DNA of 64,000 bases from JAICYJ01 sp963737445 (lineage in GTDB: Bacteria; Actinomycetota; Thermoleophilia; Gaiellales; JAICJC01): positions 62,001-126,000 of the forward strand of contig CAVTSO010000003.1 in the NCBI GenBank assembly GCA_963737445.1. Direction: 5' to 3'. Positions within the stretch are counted from its first letter, which is position 1, and each line of letters begins with the position of its first letter. Below are positions 53,303 through 62,895 of this stretch, piece by piece. A program made the position numbers and the translations under genes. Below the pieces are notes generated by a model that had not been told where the DNA came from, searched no databases, and saw only the letters and a program-made list of their open reading frames with translations.

Positions 53303-54698
53303 TCAAGCAGGTGCGGTCCGGACGGGGATGGGCGCCGTGGCCGGCGTGAGGCGAACGACGGCGTCGACTCCGCCTGTCGGTGCCCGCCGCAGTTCGACCT
53401 CACCGCCGTCGGCACTGACGAGTCGGGCTACGATCGCAAGGCCAATCCCCGACCCGCCGCCGGTGCTGCCTTTGCGCCAGAACCGGTCGAAGGCCCGGGT
53501 GCGCTCTTGGTCGGTGAGGCCGGGGCCGGTGTCGATGATGTGAAGCTCGGTCCAGCCGCCGGCGGCCGAGACTGCGAACGTGATCGCCCCGCCTGGTGGT
53601 GAGGCGTCGACGGCGTTTTCGAGCAGGTTCTCGACCACCTGCTCCAGCCGCGATGGTCACGAGCACCCACCACGATCGGTTGATGTCGCTGGAGAGGGTG
53701 AGGTCGCGCTGGCGCGTCAGCGGTGACCAGAGCGCGACTCGCTCCTCCGCCACGGCACGCAGGTCGATCGCCTGGCGGGCAGGCGGGTCTCGGTCGGCGC
53801 GGGCGAGCGCCAAGAGCCCGTTCACGATCCGCGATAGGCGGTCGACTTCGCGAAGCGCCGTTTGGAGATCGCCTGGATCGGCGAGCTCGTATTCGAGGTT
53901 CTCAAGCGTCAGCCGAAGCGTCGCAAGCGGCGTGCGCAGTTGGTGGGAGGCGTCGGCAACGAATTCCTCCTGGGCGTGCATGAGACTCTCCAGCTTGATG
54001 ATCATGCCGTTGAAACTCTGCGCGAGCGACCGCACCTCAGGCGGACCGCCGACGGGCGCGCGGACTGCCAGGTCTCCCGCACCGGCTGTGCCCGCGGCGC
54101 GCTCGACGTCTTGCAACGGTCGCGTTACTCGGCGCGCGAAGCGCCATCCGACCAGTCCCGTTGCGGCGAGCGCGATGATGGCGATGCCGGCCAGTGTAAG
54201 CCAGTAGCGGTGGATTCGCCCCTCGACCGACGACGTGGAGTACGTGAGGATGACGGCGCCGTTGACCTCACCGCCAGAGGCGACCGGTACGGCGACGAAC
54301 TGGCCACCCGGCTCGGTTCGATGGGACGGCAACGTGCCGCTGGCGATGCGGCCGTCCAGAGCGGCTCGAACCTCAGCTTGGTCGTGGTATGACCGGCCGG
54401 TGGAGCTCGGCCGGGCGGTATCGATCTGGGCGACACCCGCCTTGTCCAACACGATCACGTGACCGCCGGTCGCACGGCCATAGCGGCGTGCCGCCGTGGT
54501 CACCAACGGGCTCGATACGGGCAGGCCGTTCTCGAGGTTGTCCTCCACCAGCGTCGCCACCGCGCCCGCGGCGCGCTCGGCTTGGGCGTTTAGGTCTTGG
54601 CGCTCGCTGTGGGCATAGATGATCGCCAGCGGCACCTCCAGGCTCAGCAGCACCAACACGGTCAGGGAGAGATACGACAGGAGCAGGCGACGGGTCAT
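53303..54698 (-). pseudogene. Sensor histidine kinase with one frameshift
   Basis: Kinase starting at ATG 54698 in an ATGA overlap with its regulator. Transmembrane 1 is near 5-28, the sensor region has ATGGHVIVLDKAG, transmembrane 2 is near 165-185, then HAMP, and the H-box is FVADASHQLRTPLATL. Near 53650 the frame breaks just before the N-box. Switching frame gives VVENLLENAVDASPPGG, DTGPGLTD and GSGIGLAIVARL, ending at 53303, so only one base separates it from a complete protein of about 465 aa. Assembly error or recent mutation. Confidence 0.8.
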
Positions 54699-55348
54699 TC
54701 CGGGATGACCAGGCGGAATCCCACACCACGCTGCGTCTCGACCCACCGCTGGTCGCCCAGCTTGCGCCGAATCGACGCGACGTGGACGTCGATCGTCTTG
54801 CTGGGGCCATACCAGTCGGTTTGCCACACCTCGTGCAAGATGTGGTTTCGCGTCACCACCGCTCCGGCATCGGCGGCGAGCAACGCGAGCAGGTCGAACT
54901 CCTTCGGGGTCATGTCGCGTCCGTCGAGCGTGCTCTTTCGGGTACGCACGTCCACAACGAGTGGCCCCGCGACGAGCGGTTCGTGCTCGCCGCGCGGCTG
55001 TCCAGCTCGCCGCGTGACGGCGCGGATCCGCGCCACGACCTCGCGGAACCCGAACGGCTTGACGATGTAGTCGTCCGCCCCAAGCTCGAGGCCCACGACT
55101 CGATCCGCCTCCTCGCCGCGCGCGCTGACGATGATGATCGGAATCGCCGACCGCGCCCGAATCGCCTTGCACACGTCCAGCCCGTCCATGTCCGGCAGCC
55201 GCAAATCGAGCAACACCACATCCGCCCCGCGGTGCTCCAGGGCAGCCTCGCCGGTCGCGGCGCGGGTGACGTCGAACCCCTCCCGCGCGAGCCCCTTCAA
55301 GAGCGACTCCGCCAGCGCGTCCTCATCCTCGACCACAAGCACCTTCAC
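54695..55348 (-). CDS. OmpR/PhoB-family response regulator
   Basis: 217-aa regulator with a receiver (VVEDED at 5-10, phospho-acceptor Asp in VVLLDLRLPDMDG near 49, Lys in YIVKPFG near 99) and a winged-helix domain (TPKEFDLLALLAADAG, SKTIDVHVASIRRKLG). GTG 55348 begins exactly at the receiver, whereas the longer frame adds unrelated residues. It precedes its kinase in one operon. Its divergent neighbour is a small exported protein. Confidence 0.92.
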   Translation of the reverse strand: MKVLVVEDEDALAESLLKGLAREGFDVTRAATGEAALEHRGADVVLLDLRLPDMDGLDVCKAIRARSAIPIIIVSARGEEADRVVGLELGADDYIVKPFGFREVVARIRAVTRRAGQPRGEHEPLVAGPLVVDVRTRKSTLDGRDMTPKEFDLLALLAADAGAVVTRNHILHEVWQTDWYGPSKTIDVHVASIRRKLGDQRWVETQRGVGFRLVIPE

Positions 55349-55648
55349 AACCGAATCATCGCAGCGCTCGCGACCTTGCCGCGATCGCCTGGCAAAGTCT
55401 TCGCCCAACTTGGGCCGAATCTTTCAACAACGGCTGCGAACGCCGGCCGGCACCGACTCGTCGGCGGATCCTTCAGAGGCGGCATACCTCCCATGACGGT
55501 CGCCGGACGCGGTCCTGACATTAGCCCGAGTCGTCCGGGGCAGAAGAGCTGGCCGAATCATGGCGAATCTTGGACGTCCCTTGTCCCGGCGTTAGCAGTC
55601 GCGGACCTACCATCGGTGGAACAGTCCAATCTACCCCGGAGGCACATC

Positions 55649-56038
55649 ATGAGACACAAGCTCGCAGTGACAACCCCCATCCTGGGAGCGGTGATGCTGC
55701 TGGCGGTCGCCGTCCCAGCGTTCGCCGCGGTCAACTGGCAGATCACGCTCAAGCACACGGCCGCCTTCCCAAGGGCGACCGGTCAGGCCCAGTACCAGTC
55801 CCAGCCGGGTCAGCGTGAGCTCCAGATCGAGGCCGAACACCTCGGGACGCTCGCAGGCAAGCGCGTGGTGTTCTACGCCAAGGGGTCCAGGCTCGGCAGC
55901 GCAGTCGTGACGAGCCGCGGCATTGCCCAGATCGACCGCAACACCGAACTCGGCCAGCGCGTCCCCAAGATCGTCCACGGATCGCACGGTTCCGTGCGCA
56001 CCGCCGGCGGCGCCGTGATCCTCCGCGGCACCTTCTAG
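55649..56038 (+). CDS. Small exported protein of unknown function
   Basis: 129 aa with a clear signal peptide (hydrophobic 8-25, AVPAFA-A cleavage near 27). The rest is strand-rich and basic (WQITLKHTAAFPRATGQAQY, ELQIEAEHLGTLAGKRVVFY) and looks like a compact beta domain. GGAGG is 6 nt before the ATG. It is divergent from the two-component system across 300 nt and so could be its target. Confidence 0.7.
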   Translation: MRHKLAVTTPILGAVMLLAVAVPAFAAVNWQITLKHTAAFPRATGQAQYQSQPGQRELQIEAEHLGTLAGKRVVFYAKGSRLGSAVVTSRGIAQIDRNTELGQRVPKIVHGSHGSVRTAGGAVILRGTF

Positions 56039-56084
56039 CCACCCGAACCCGGGCCCTCGACGAACCCAAAGGAGCACGCAAATC

Positions 56085-56315
56085 ATGACCATCTCCCGCC
56101 TCGCCGCCACCGGCGCCATCGTCCTCAACGTGCCCATTATCTTCGCCGCTTCCATCATGCCGGTGAGCGCGATCGTCCTCAGCGTCATCCTGCTGGCCGC
56201 GATCGGCGCCGCCCTCGGCGCCGTCACAGGGTGGGCGATCTCGACGCAGCCTGAAACTGCGCCCGCGGCCGCAACGCGGAAGGCCCACGCCAGCACCGAG
56301 CGCATCGCCGCCTAG
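56085..56315 (+). CDS. Small membrane protein, two hydrophobic segments
   Basis: 76 aa. Hydrophobic stretches lie near 8-27 and 30-52, followed by a short polar Ala-rich tail. AAAGGAGC lies upstream of the ATG. No family is recognised. It follows the exported protein by 46 nt and may be cotranscribed. Confidence 0.6.
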   Translation: MTISRLAATGAIVLNVPIIFAASIMPVSAIVLSVILLAAIGAALGAVTGWAISTQPETAPAAATRKAHASTERIAA

Positions 56316-56360
56316 CCGCCCCTTACGCGTCGCGCTTCCGCTCCCGGCCGCCGCCCCGCA

Positions 56361-56407
56361 AGCCTCCGCCTCCGCCCTCCGAATCCCGGCGGGCGGAGGC
56401 GGAGGCT
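56361..56407. terminator. 16-bp perfect hairpin
   Basis: AGCCTCCGCCTCCGCC and GGCGGAGGCGGAGGCT separated by 15 nt, 45 nt past the small membrane protein. It is an unusually long, perfect, repeat-built stem without a T-run and could end the 55649-56315 transcript. Confidence 0.55.
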
Positions 56408-56472
56408 CACCAGCGTGGTACCGTCGCCCGAAACCCGCCACCGAAGCAAAAGGAGTCGGAATACCACTCCTC

Positions 56473-56583
56473 GTGTCGAGTGGAGTCGTCGGTGTCGTTA
56501 TCGTCGTGGTCGTGCTCATGGTCGCCGTCCTGGCTGTCGCGCTGCGGCGCGACCGCGCCGGCAGGCCATACGGGCGCCGCTAA
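56473..56583 (+). CDS. Possible single-span mini-protein, 36 aa
   Basis: Starting at GTG 56473, the frame is almost entirely hydrophobic (GVVGVVIVVVVLMVAVLAVAL) with a basic tail. An AAAGGAG is present but about 17 nt away, so the start is doubtful. It is included because the composition is exactly that of a membrane-spanning peptide. Confidence 0.3.
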   Translation: MSSGVVGVVIVVVVLMVAVLAVALRRDRAGRPYGRR

Positions 56584-57013
56584 GCGCAGCCCAAGCGGCA
56601 GTGAGCAGCCCGATCGCCGGGCCTCCACAACCACAGCCCGCTGCGCGCAATGCGAATCCGGAATCGGAGCCTGCTCGATCACGAATACCACCGGCGCCAA
56701 GCGGTAACCGGTACAGGTCTAGGCGGCCCGTCTATGTGCCGCGTCAGTGCGATGGGCCTCCGGCGACATCCGACTATCAGCTCCTGTCCACGCCACTCCA
56801 TCAGCATGAGCCCGACCTTCCCGCGCAGAGGACGCGGGCGAAGGGTCACCGTGGGTGCGGCTTGCAGGGGTCAAGTGGCCGCCCGCAAGCGTCGTACTTG
56901 TTCCGAGATGCGTACTTGTCCGACGCCGACCGGGGCGTAACCCCGATGCGCCCCCAGGGTGGCGCTGTCACGATGACGACGAGTGACTGAGTTCGGTGAT
57001 GCTCGAGGAGGTC
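56584..57013. other. 430-nt region without a recognised gene
   Basis: All frames are either short or of implausible composition. I see no RNA gene or repeat. It may hold the promoter for the membrane-flavodoxin gene that follows. Confidence 0.4.
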
Positions 57014-57994
57014 ATGGTGGGTACCCACGTTGAACATCGAGCGGCGGGCTGGCGTCGGCAGGCGCGGCCGGGAGCCTGGTTCGGGTTTGCGCTCGTGGTG
57101 GGTGGTTTCGCTGCGTTCTGGGTGCTGGCCGGGAGTTCCCCTGGGACGATCGACAGCTTGTGGAGTCGTCTCCGCGACTTGCCGTTGCTTGTTGAGGCCG
57201 GTGTCTGGCTGGTCGCTTTCCCCCTGACGCTTTCGATGGCGGTCTGGGAGAGCAGCTGGGCGGAGTGGATTCGGGTGCTGCTGGTGCTCGTCTTCACGGT
57301 TACCTGGTCGTATCTCTTCTACCCGAAGCAGCAAAGCATGTCCTCCGCAGGGAGCGGGCGGCCCTCTGCGCCACCGGACGGTGACGGCCGCCGCACCCAA
57401 GAGCCACACCTCCGCGTACCGGGCGAGGAACAACCCATGAGTGGCATCAAGCGCGCCCTCGTGATCTACGAATCCATGTACGGAAACACCGAACAGATCG
57501 GAAAGGCAGTCGGCGATGGACTTGGCGAGGTGATGACCGTCGATGTCGTCGAGGTTGGGTCCGCGCCGACAGAGCTGTCACCCGACATCGGTCTGATCGT
57601 CGTCGGTGGGCCGACTCACGCCCTCGGAATGAGCCGCCCGGCCACCCGCGAGGACGCGGCCAAACAGGCGCAGTCACCGCTCGTGTCGTCCGGCATCGGC
57701 GTTCGCGAGTGGCTCAGCTCGCTCATCCCACCGGATCGTCACGACATGCCGGTTGCCGCCGCGTACGACACGCACCTGGATCACCCGATGGTTGTGCGAC
57801 GCCTCGGCTCGGCGGGCGCGTCTATCACCAAGCAGCTGCACCAGCTTGGGTTCACTATGGCAACGGAGCCCGAGCACTTCTGGGTGTCAGGTACGCAAGG
57901 CCCTCTTCGTGAGGGCGAACTGGAACGCAGCCGGGACTGGGGGCGCGCACTCGCCGAGAGCTGCGAGATCTCGATACCAGCAAGAAGCCGCTGA
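57014..57994 (+). CDS. Membrane-anchored flavodoxin-like protein
   Basis: 326 aa. An N-terminal part with three hydrophobic segments (about 20-40, 55-80, 85-105) is followed by a polar linker and a flavodoxin domain from about 142. The domain has the FMN phosphate loop YESMYGNTEQIG and GGPTHALGMSRP. GAGGAGG is 3-5 nt before ATG 57014. A second in-frame ATG near 57438 with GAGG upstream could yield soluble flavodoxin alone. A fusion of this kind would tether an electron carrier to the membrane. I know flavodoxin domains in many fusions, but do not recognise this one. Confidence 0.75.
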   Translation: MVGTHVEHRAAGWRRQARPGAWFGFALVVGGFAAFWVLAGSSPGTIDSLWSRLRDLPLLVEAGVWLVAFPLTLSMAVWESSWAEWIRVLLVLVFTVTWSYLFYPKQQSMSSAGSGRPSAPPDGDGRRTQEPHLRVPGEEQPMSGIKRALVIYESMYGNTEQIGKAVGDGLGEVMTVDVVEVGSAPTELSPDIGLIVVGGPTHALGMSRPATREDAAKQAQSPLVSSGIGVREWLSSLIPPDRHDMPVAAAYDTHLDHPMVVRRLGSAGASITKQLHQLGFTMATEPEHFWVSGTQGPLREGELERSRDWGRALAESCEISIPARSR

Positions 57995-58173
57995 CCCGAG
58001 AGCGGCGGGGGTTGAGAGTACCAGTCCTAGAGCCAAAACCGTTGTGCCGGGCAGCAGCTATGCGCCGGACTCGCGGGTGGCCCACCCGAGGGGTTTCCCG
58101 CTCCCAGGAGTCAGCGGATTCACCGATGCGTGGATGTGCACCATCTTCGACAATCGCGGGGAGAGGAGGATCG

Positions 58174-58365
58174 ATGCACGAAAGCCACAAGTCGGTGGGG
58201 TACTGGACTGGGCTCGGGATCGCAGTGGGTGCCGGACTCGGCGTGACTGTCGGCGTTCTCGTGAGCGGCGGCGTGGGAATCGGCATCGGCATGACGATGG
58301 GTGCCGGGTTCGGCCTGGCAGCCGGAGCGTTCGCCGACAACCGGTGGCCGCGTCACACGGATTGA
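58174..58365 (+). CDS. Small glycine-zipper membrane protein
   Basis: 63 aa. It has a hydrophobic, glycine-patterned core (GLGIAVGAGLGVTVGVLVSGGVGIGIG) like glycine-zipper proteins, with a short polar N-terminus and a basic end. GAGGAGG stands 4 nt before the ATG, so it is probably translated. Function unknown. Confidence 0.55.
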   Translation: MHESHKSVGYWTGLGIAVGAGLGVTVGVLVSGGVGIGIGMTMGAGFGLAAGAFADNRWPRHTD

Positions 58366-58503
58366 TGCCGGCCGCCCCATGTCACGTACGAGCGCTCCGA
58401 ACATCGGCGCGATGTGCTTTGGGGGGGCGAACCGCGAAGGCTTAGCGGCGGAATGGGCGCCCGCTCAGGGAGTCGCGAGGTACCCGTCCCAACGAGAGTC
58501 GCC

Positions 58504-58656
58504 GTGAGCGAGCGTACTTCAAGCCTTCAGGGGAGATTGGCGCGTCTGCTGTGGCTCTCGATCGGCGCCGCGCTGCTGACGATCGCGCCAGACACGTCCA
58601 CAAGCTCCTCACCGACCCCACCCCCGACCCCGTCAGAGCCACCCAACCGGCCCTGA
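58504..58656 (+). CDS. Possible small membrane/secreted peptide, 50 aa
   Basis: From GTG 58504 a short polar start is followed by LARLLWLSIGAALLTIA and a Ser/Pro/Thr-rich tail. It ends 20 nt before the cupin gene. There is no strong ribosome site, so this is tentative. Confidence 0.3.
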   Translation: MSERTSSLQGRLARLLWLSIGAALLTIAPDTSTSSSPTPPPTPSEPPNRP

Positions 58657-58676
58657 CCTTGACATAGGAGCAACGC

Positions 58677-59141
58677 ATGAAGACCTTCAATCTCAACGCA
58701 GACGCGTGGGATCGCACGGAAGAGCGCGAGGGCTGGCGCTTCAAGGACGCATGGGTCGGCGCGCACACCGACGCCGAGCTGATCGGCGCGAGCATGTACG
58801 AGGTCGAGCCGGGTAACAAGCAGGGGCCATTTCACACCCACCACGCGAACGAGGAATGGGCGATCGTCCTCCGCGGCGAGCCGACGCTGCGCACGCACGA
58901 GGGCGAGCAGCAGCTGCGCGAGGGCGACGTCGTCGCGTTCCCGCGCGGCAAGGAGGGCGCGCACCAGATCCGCAACGATACGGACGCGCCCGTCCGCGTC
59001 CTCATGCTCTCCACGCTGATCGCGCCGGACATCGTCGAGTACCTCGACACGGGCAAGATCGGCGCGCGGAGCGTCGCCGGCGAGCGGATCATCTTCGCTC
59101 GCCCCGGGCCTGAGCTCGAATACTGGGAAGGCGAGGACTAA
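58677..59141 (+). CDS. Cupin-domain protein
   Basis: 154-aa single-cupin protein. Motif 1 HTHHANEEWAIVLRG near 44-58 supplies the metal histidines and glutamate. Motif 2 is near 83-100 (FPRGKEGAHQI). TAGGAG is 6 nt before the ATG. Possible dioxygenase, isomerase or sensor; no further clue. Confidence 0.8.
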   Translation: MKTFNLNADAWDRTEEREGWRFKDAWVGAHTDAELIGASMYEVEPGNKQGPFHTHHANEEWAIVLRGEPTLRTHEGEQQLREGDVVAFPRGKEGAHQIRNDTDAPVRVLMLSTLIAPDIVEYLDTGKIGARSVAGERIIFARPGPELEYWEGED

Positions 59142-59421
59142 AGCCGCATTCGGCGCACCATCACCGCGATGATTCGAATCGGTTCGATCGTTTTGCGCGT
59201 GGACGATCATCCCGGCCCGCGCGGCACCCGTCCACCCCGGCCTTCTGCTGGGTGGTTCGCAGTCTCCCAGCCGCAGGGTTGCCGGACTCAAGCCGCGGCT
59301 GCCTGGCGTCGCAGCATCGCCAGGGGCGAACCGTGAACCAGCTCAGGATCAGTGTCCACATTGGTCATCAGACCGGCAGGATCGTGGGACCATGTGACCA
59401 TGCCCGCCAATGATCCGACGG

Positions 59422-59811
59422 CTACTTGGGCGGCCACGCCCCGAGGGGTGCGCCGATCTCCCACTCGTGGCCGAATGGGTCGACGATCCGGCCGAGCCGC
59501 CAACCGTGTTCGTCGCTGACTGGCGACGTTTCCGTCGCGCCGGCGGCGACTGCTCGTCGGGTGACCGTGCCGGGATCGTCCACCACGAGCGTTGTTCGGC
59601 CGGTCGCGCCGTCGATCTCCCGTGGGCTGAGACGCTTCAGTGTCGATGACGCTGGTGCGATCCAGAAGGGCGCGCCGCCGACGTCGAGTTGCGCGACGAT
59701 GTCGTCCCCTTCGCCGACGCAATGAAGGACGGTTGCGCCGAACGCGGCCTTATAGAACAGAAGTGCCTCGCTCGGGCGGTCGACCCACAGCTGCGGCTGG
59801 ATGCTGGTCAT
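59422..59811 (-). CDS. VOC (glyoxalase/PhnB-like) family protein
   Basis: 129 aa with a single vicinal-oxygen-chelate domain pair: QPQLWVDRPSEALLFYKAAFGA at the start and DPFGHEWEIGAP at the end. It resembles PhnB-like proteins. GGGAG is 5 nt before ATG 59811, whereas the longer frame adds non-homologous sequence. Confidence 0.8.
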   Translation of the reverse strand: MTSIQPQLWVDRPSEALLFYKAAFGATVLHCVGEGDDIVAQLDVGGAPFWIAPASSTLKRLSPREIDGATGRTTLVVDDPGTVTRRAVAAGATETSPVSDEHGWRLGRIVDPFGHEWEIGAPLGAWPPK

Positions 59812-60104
59812 CGCGACTCCCTTTGGTTGGTCGCGCGGCACGATGATACCCCGCACCCACCCTCGCCAAGCTGTGCCTGCCGTGCGACGCATAGCATCGC
59901 GTCCGAGGCGTGCTAGTTGGTGCCTGACTCTGCCGGTATCACGAGGCACGTTCGGGCTCCTGGTGTCTCACGCAGCCCCGTGCAGACCCTCGTTCGGGCG
60001 CGCCTTCTATCCGGCGTGAGGTGCGGCCATAGGCCGGGGCGCGAGCACTGCCACTGTCGGGCAGGGCTCGCTTGAGTCGGTTGCGCGTTCGCCGGCTCCG
60101 CTGG

Positions 60105-60866
60105 CTATCGCGTTCGCTTCAGGGCTTTCCAGACCTCTTCCGCCGGCCACCGGCGCGCCCACTCCACCGGCGCGTAGGGATAGCTCGTCGTCGCGTCCTC
60201 CCGCGGGCGCACCTCGATCATGTCCTCCACCTCGAATCCGCAGCGGCGCAGCAGTCGGATCATGTCGCCGTAGCCGAGATGGAACTCGACGGACGGGTCG
60301 TCGGGCCACTCGAAGCGGTGCATGCCGAAGTAGTCGCGCAGCAGGCGATCAGTAGCCGGCTCGTCCTCGGCGTCGGGCGCGCAGAGCATCAGGATCGCGC
60401 CGTTGACCAGGAAGACAAGCTGTCCGCCGGGCCGCAGGATACGCGCCGCCTCGGGGATCCACAGGTTGGGGTCGCACCAGATGCTGGCGCCGTACTCCGA
60501 GATGGCAAGGTCGAAGCTCTCGTCCGGGAACGGCGTCTGCTCGGCGTTGCCCAGGTGCAGCGGGAACTCCACGCCGAACTCGGCCTGCAGCCGCCGCGCC
60601 GTCTCGAGCTGTGCCGGCGAGTTGTCGATGCCGACCGGCCGCGCGCCGCGGCGAGCCAGCCAGGACGACACGTAGGCGGTGCCGCAGCCGAGCTCGATGA
60701 CGTCCAGGCCGTCGACCGACGGTGGCAGCATGCCGACGTCGGCCTCGGGCACCGAGTAGATGCCCCAGGTCGGTTGGTTGGCTTCCCACTGCGCTCGCCC
60801 CGGGCCGGCGTAGCGCTCGGCAAAGCTGTCCCAGGCCTCGCGGTTTCGCTGAACGTGGTCGCTCAC
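60105..60866 (-). CDS. SAM-dependent methyltransferase, class I
   Basis: 253 aa. SAM-binding motif I is VIELGCGTAYVSSWLA near 55-70, then VGIDNSPAQL, the motif-II-like FDLAISEYGASIW, and RPGGQLVFL. A small-molecule methyltransferase of the Methyltransf_11 kind; substrate unknown. Confidence 0.85.
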   Translation of the reverse strand: MSDHVQRNREAWDSFAERYAGPGRAQWEANQPTWGIYSVPEADVGMLPPSVDGLDVIELGCGTAYVSSWLARRGARPVGIDNSPAQLETARRLQAEFGVEFPLHLGNAEQTPFPDESFDLAISEYGASIWCDPNLWIPEAARILRPGGQLVFLVNGAILMLCAPDAEDEPATDRLLRDYFGMHRFEWPDDPSVEFHLGYGDMIRLLRRCGFEVEDMIEVRPREDATTSYPYAPVEWARRWPAEEVWKALKRTR

Positions 60867-61054
60867 GGGAGCGGCACTCTACTCAGGCTGGCCCCTGCGC
60901 GCACGGGTCGATGGTCGCGAAAATCGACGTCAGCACCGCGAGGAAGGCCACGGCCGCAGCACAGTGAGGCCGACCGGGCACCCTCGATCTGCCGGTATCA
61001 CTACACGCTCGCCGGGGCCGCGTCGCGCATGTCATCTAGCGGGATTGCGCGATA

Positions 61055-61390
61055 ATGAACGGCATGCAGCCAGGTGAGCGTGCCCGCTACGACGCGTTCG
61101 CGTCGTGGTACGAAGATTGGGTCGCAGCGCCAGAGGACGACCTCGTCGCCGCCTCCCTGTTCGAGATGATTGGGCGGGTCAAGTCAAAGCGCAGCGCCTT
61201 CTCGACCTCGGTTGTGGCGAGGGCCGCATCTCGCGTGCGCTAGCCGGTAGCGGAAACGACGTGGTCGGCGTCGACCTCTCAGCCGAACTTCTCCACAAAT
61301 CGCGACGACCGTTAGCGGCCCGCTCCCGGCATGCGCGGATCTTGCAGAGCCTTCTGACGGAGTCGAGCCGTCGACCCTCTCACCGTGGGG
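61055..61390 (+). pseudogene. Truncated, frameshifted methyltransferase
   Basis: Begins MQPGERARYDAFASWYEDW, as many class I methyltransferases do. It shifts frame near 61190 to read LLDLGCGEGRISRALAGSGNDVVGVDLSAELL (motif I) and then decays before the facing cupin gene. The C-terminal half is missing, so this is a genuine remnant rather than a single error. Confidence 0.65.
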
Positions 61391-61392
61391 GG

Positions 61393-61884
61393 TTACCTGA
61401 AAGGCCAGGGGTTCGGGACCCGGACGTCGGGGCCGTCTGCGCGCCAGTCAGCGTATGCCTGCGCCGGGTCGTCGGTTTCCTTCGACACCGAAGCGTCATA
61501 CTTCGCGGCCGTGTCGTTGACGGTGTAATGGCATGCGTCCTCGCGCCGTGAGCCGATCATGAGCACGCCGCAGGGCCCGTCCCCGGCTCCTACGAAGATG
61601 TGCTCGCTCCCAGCCGGGCAGTGGAGAAAGTCCCACTGGCGCAGCGCGAGCTCCTTGTCCTCCATGATCGCGATGCACTCTCCGTAGAGGACGAGAAAGT
61701 CCTCCTGGACCGGTTCCGAGTGGTAGCGGCCGTTCGGCTCCCCCGGCTGCATGACTTGGACGTTGACGCCTGTGTCAGGCCAGGTCACGCCATCCGGTTC
61801 GAGGCGGATGAACGTGGCTCCTCGCGGAGCGCCGATCGCGGGTGCGTCGGCGAGATTGATCACGAACGGCTCGTCGATGGCCAC
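61393..61884 (-). CDS. Cupin-domain protein
   Basis: 163-aa cupin. Motif 1 has RYHSEPVQEDFLVLYGE near 53-69 with a reduced histidine set. Motif 2 has LHCPAGSEHIFVG near 87-99. The start is GTG. It shares no close likeness with the cupin at 58677. Confidence 0.75.
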   Translation of the reverse strand: MAIDEPFVINLADAPAIGAPRGATFIRLEPDGVTWPDTGVNVQVMQPGEPNGRYHSEPVQEDFLVLYGECIAIMEDKELALRQWDFLHCPAGSEHIFVGAGDGPCGVLMIGSRREDACHYTVNDTAAKYDASVSKETDDPAQAYADWRADGPDVRVPNPWPFR

Positions 61885-62056
61885 ACCATACAGATGGAGC
61901 GGAGCAGGCGCCCAAAAGGAAGCTCTGCCGGCTGCAACGCCACTCGCTCTACTCCTACCTCAGCGACCGCTCACCGCCAAACTCCGCGGCGATTCGAGCT
62001 TCGTCTGATCCGACTCGGCAGCGCCGCCGAGCCGCCATCCCTGGCAGAATGACTCG

Positions 62057-62404
62057 GTGGACGCTACCCACCTGTTCGCTGGACTCGCCGTCTCGGACTT
62101 CAAAGGGGCATGCGACTGGTACGAGCGCCTCTTCGGCTCTCCGCCCGCCTTGCTCCCGCGCGATGGCGAGGCAGTCTGGCATGCGACATCGTCAGCGTCC
62201 GTCTATGTCACCGCCGACCGCGCCCGAGCCGGCAACGGTCTCCTGACAGTCGCGGTGAAGAACCTCGACACACAACGCGCCGACCTCGCCCGCCGCAAAG
62301 TTCCCGTCGAAGAAAGCGCGGAGCCCACCGGGATGCGGACGCTGATCGCTAACGACCCCGACGGCAACACCATCAAATTCTTCGAGGACCCGAGCCGAAC
62401 GTAG
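62057..62404 (+). CDS. VOC family protein (glyoxalase-like)
   Basis: 115 aa. LFAGLAVSDFKGACDWYERLFG at the start and LIANDPDGNTIKFFEDP at the end are the usual VOC ends. Starts at GTG 62057; function unknown. Confidence 0.8.
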   Translation: MDATHLFAGLAVSDFKGACDWYERLFGSPPALLPRDGEAVWHATSSASVYVTADRARAGNGLLTVAVKNLDTQRADLARRKVPVEESAEPTGMRTLIANDPDGNTIKFFEDPSRT

Positions 62405-62895
62405 GCGAAGTGGAAGGCCACCGTCGACAGCCGCAAGCGACTTGTCGGTCCAACCACAGATCAGGCAGCGGCTCCTCGACGGCCAAGCCATCGCTTAGGG
62501 CGGGCGTGGCGGGCATCTTTGGGTGATGGCTCGCATTGCTGTGTCCTGTATGCGCCACGGATCGGTCAGGCACCTGTGTTCGGCGCGTCGTGGAACGAGG
62601 GTGTGTAGCAGACCGCGACCAGGAGTCCTTCGGGGCTCAACAAGCGGGCGGTGGTCTGTGCCCACGGTTCCGTACGGGCGTCGTGGATCAACCGATCTGG
62701 GCTATCCCGTTGACTCCAGCAGGTCGAGGTGCCTCGGCCATATTCCTTCTGCGCAGGCGTGGTGGGCACTACGGCAGTTCTCGAAGCGGGTGCCGCGACG
62801 AGGCGACTGGCTGCCGATCAGGTTCGTGTGCGTTGGCCGGAGGCTTTCGATGCCCACCTTTAGGCGGGGCGTCGCCATCGCAAGACCTTGTCGAG
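62405..62895. other. 490-nt region without a convincing gene
   Basis: Only weak frames are present. A minus-strand piece (62566-62769) ends TARLLSPEGLLVAVCYTPSFHD, which reads like a real protein end but has no start or family. It is probably decayed coding sequence. Confidence 0.35.

Noticed and set aside
55649..56315. Toxin-antitoxin pair
   Set aside because: Signal peptide in the first protein and two membrane segments in the second, with a 46-nt gap and no toxin motif.
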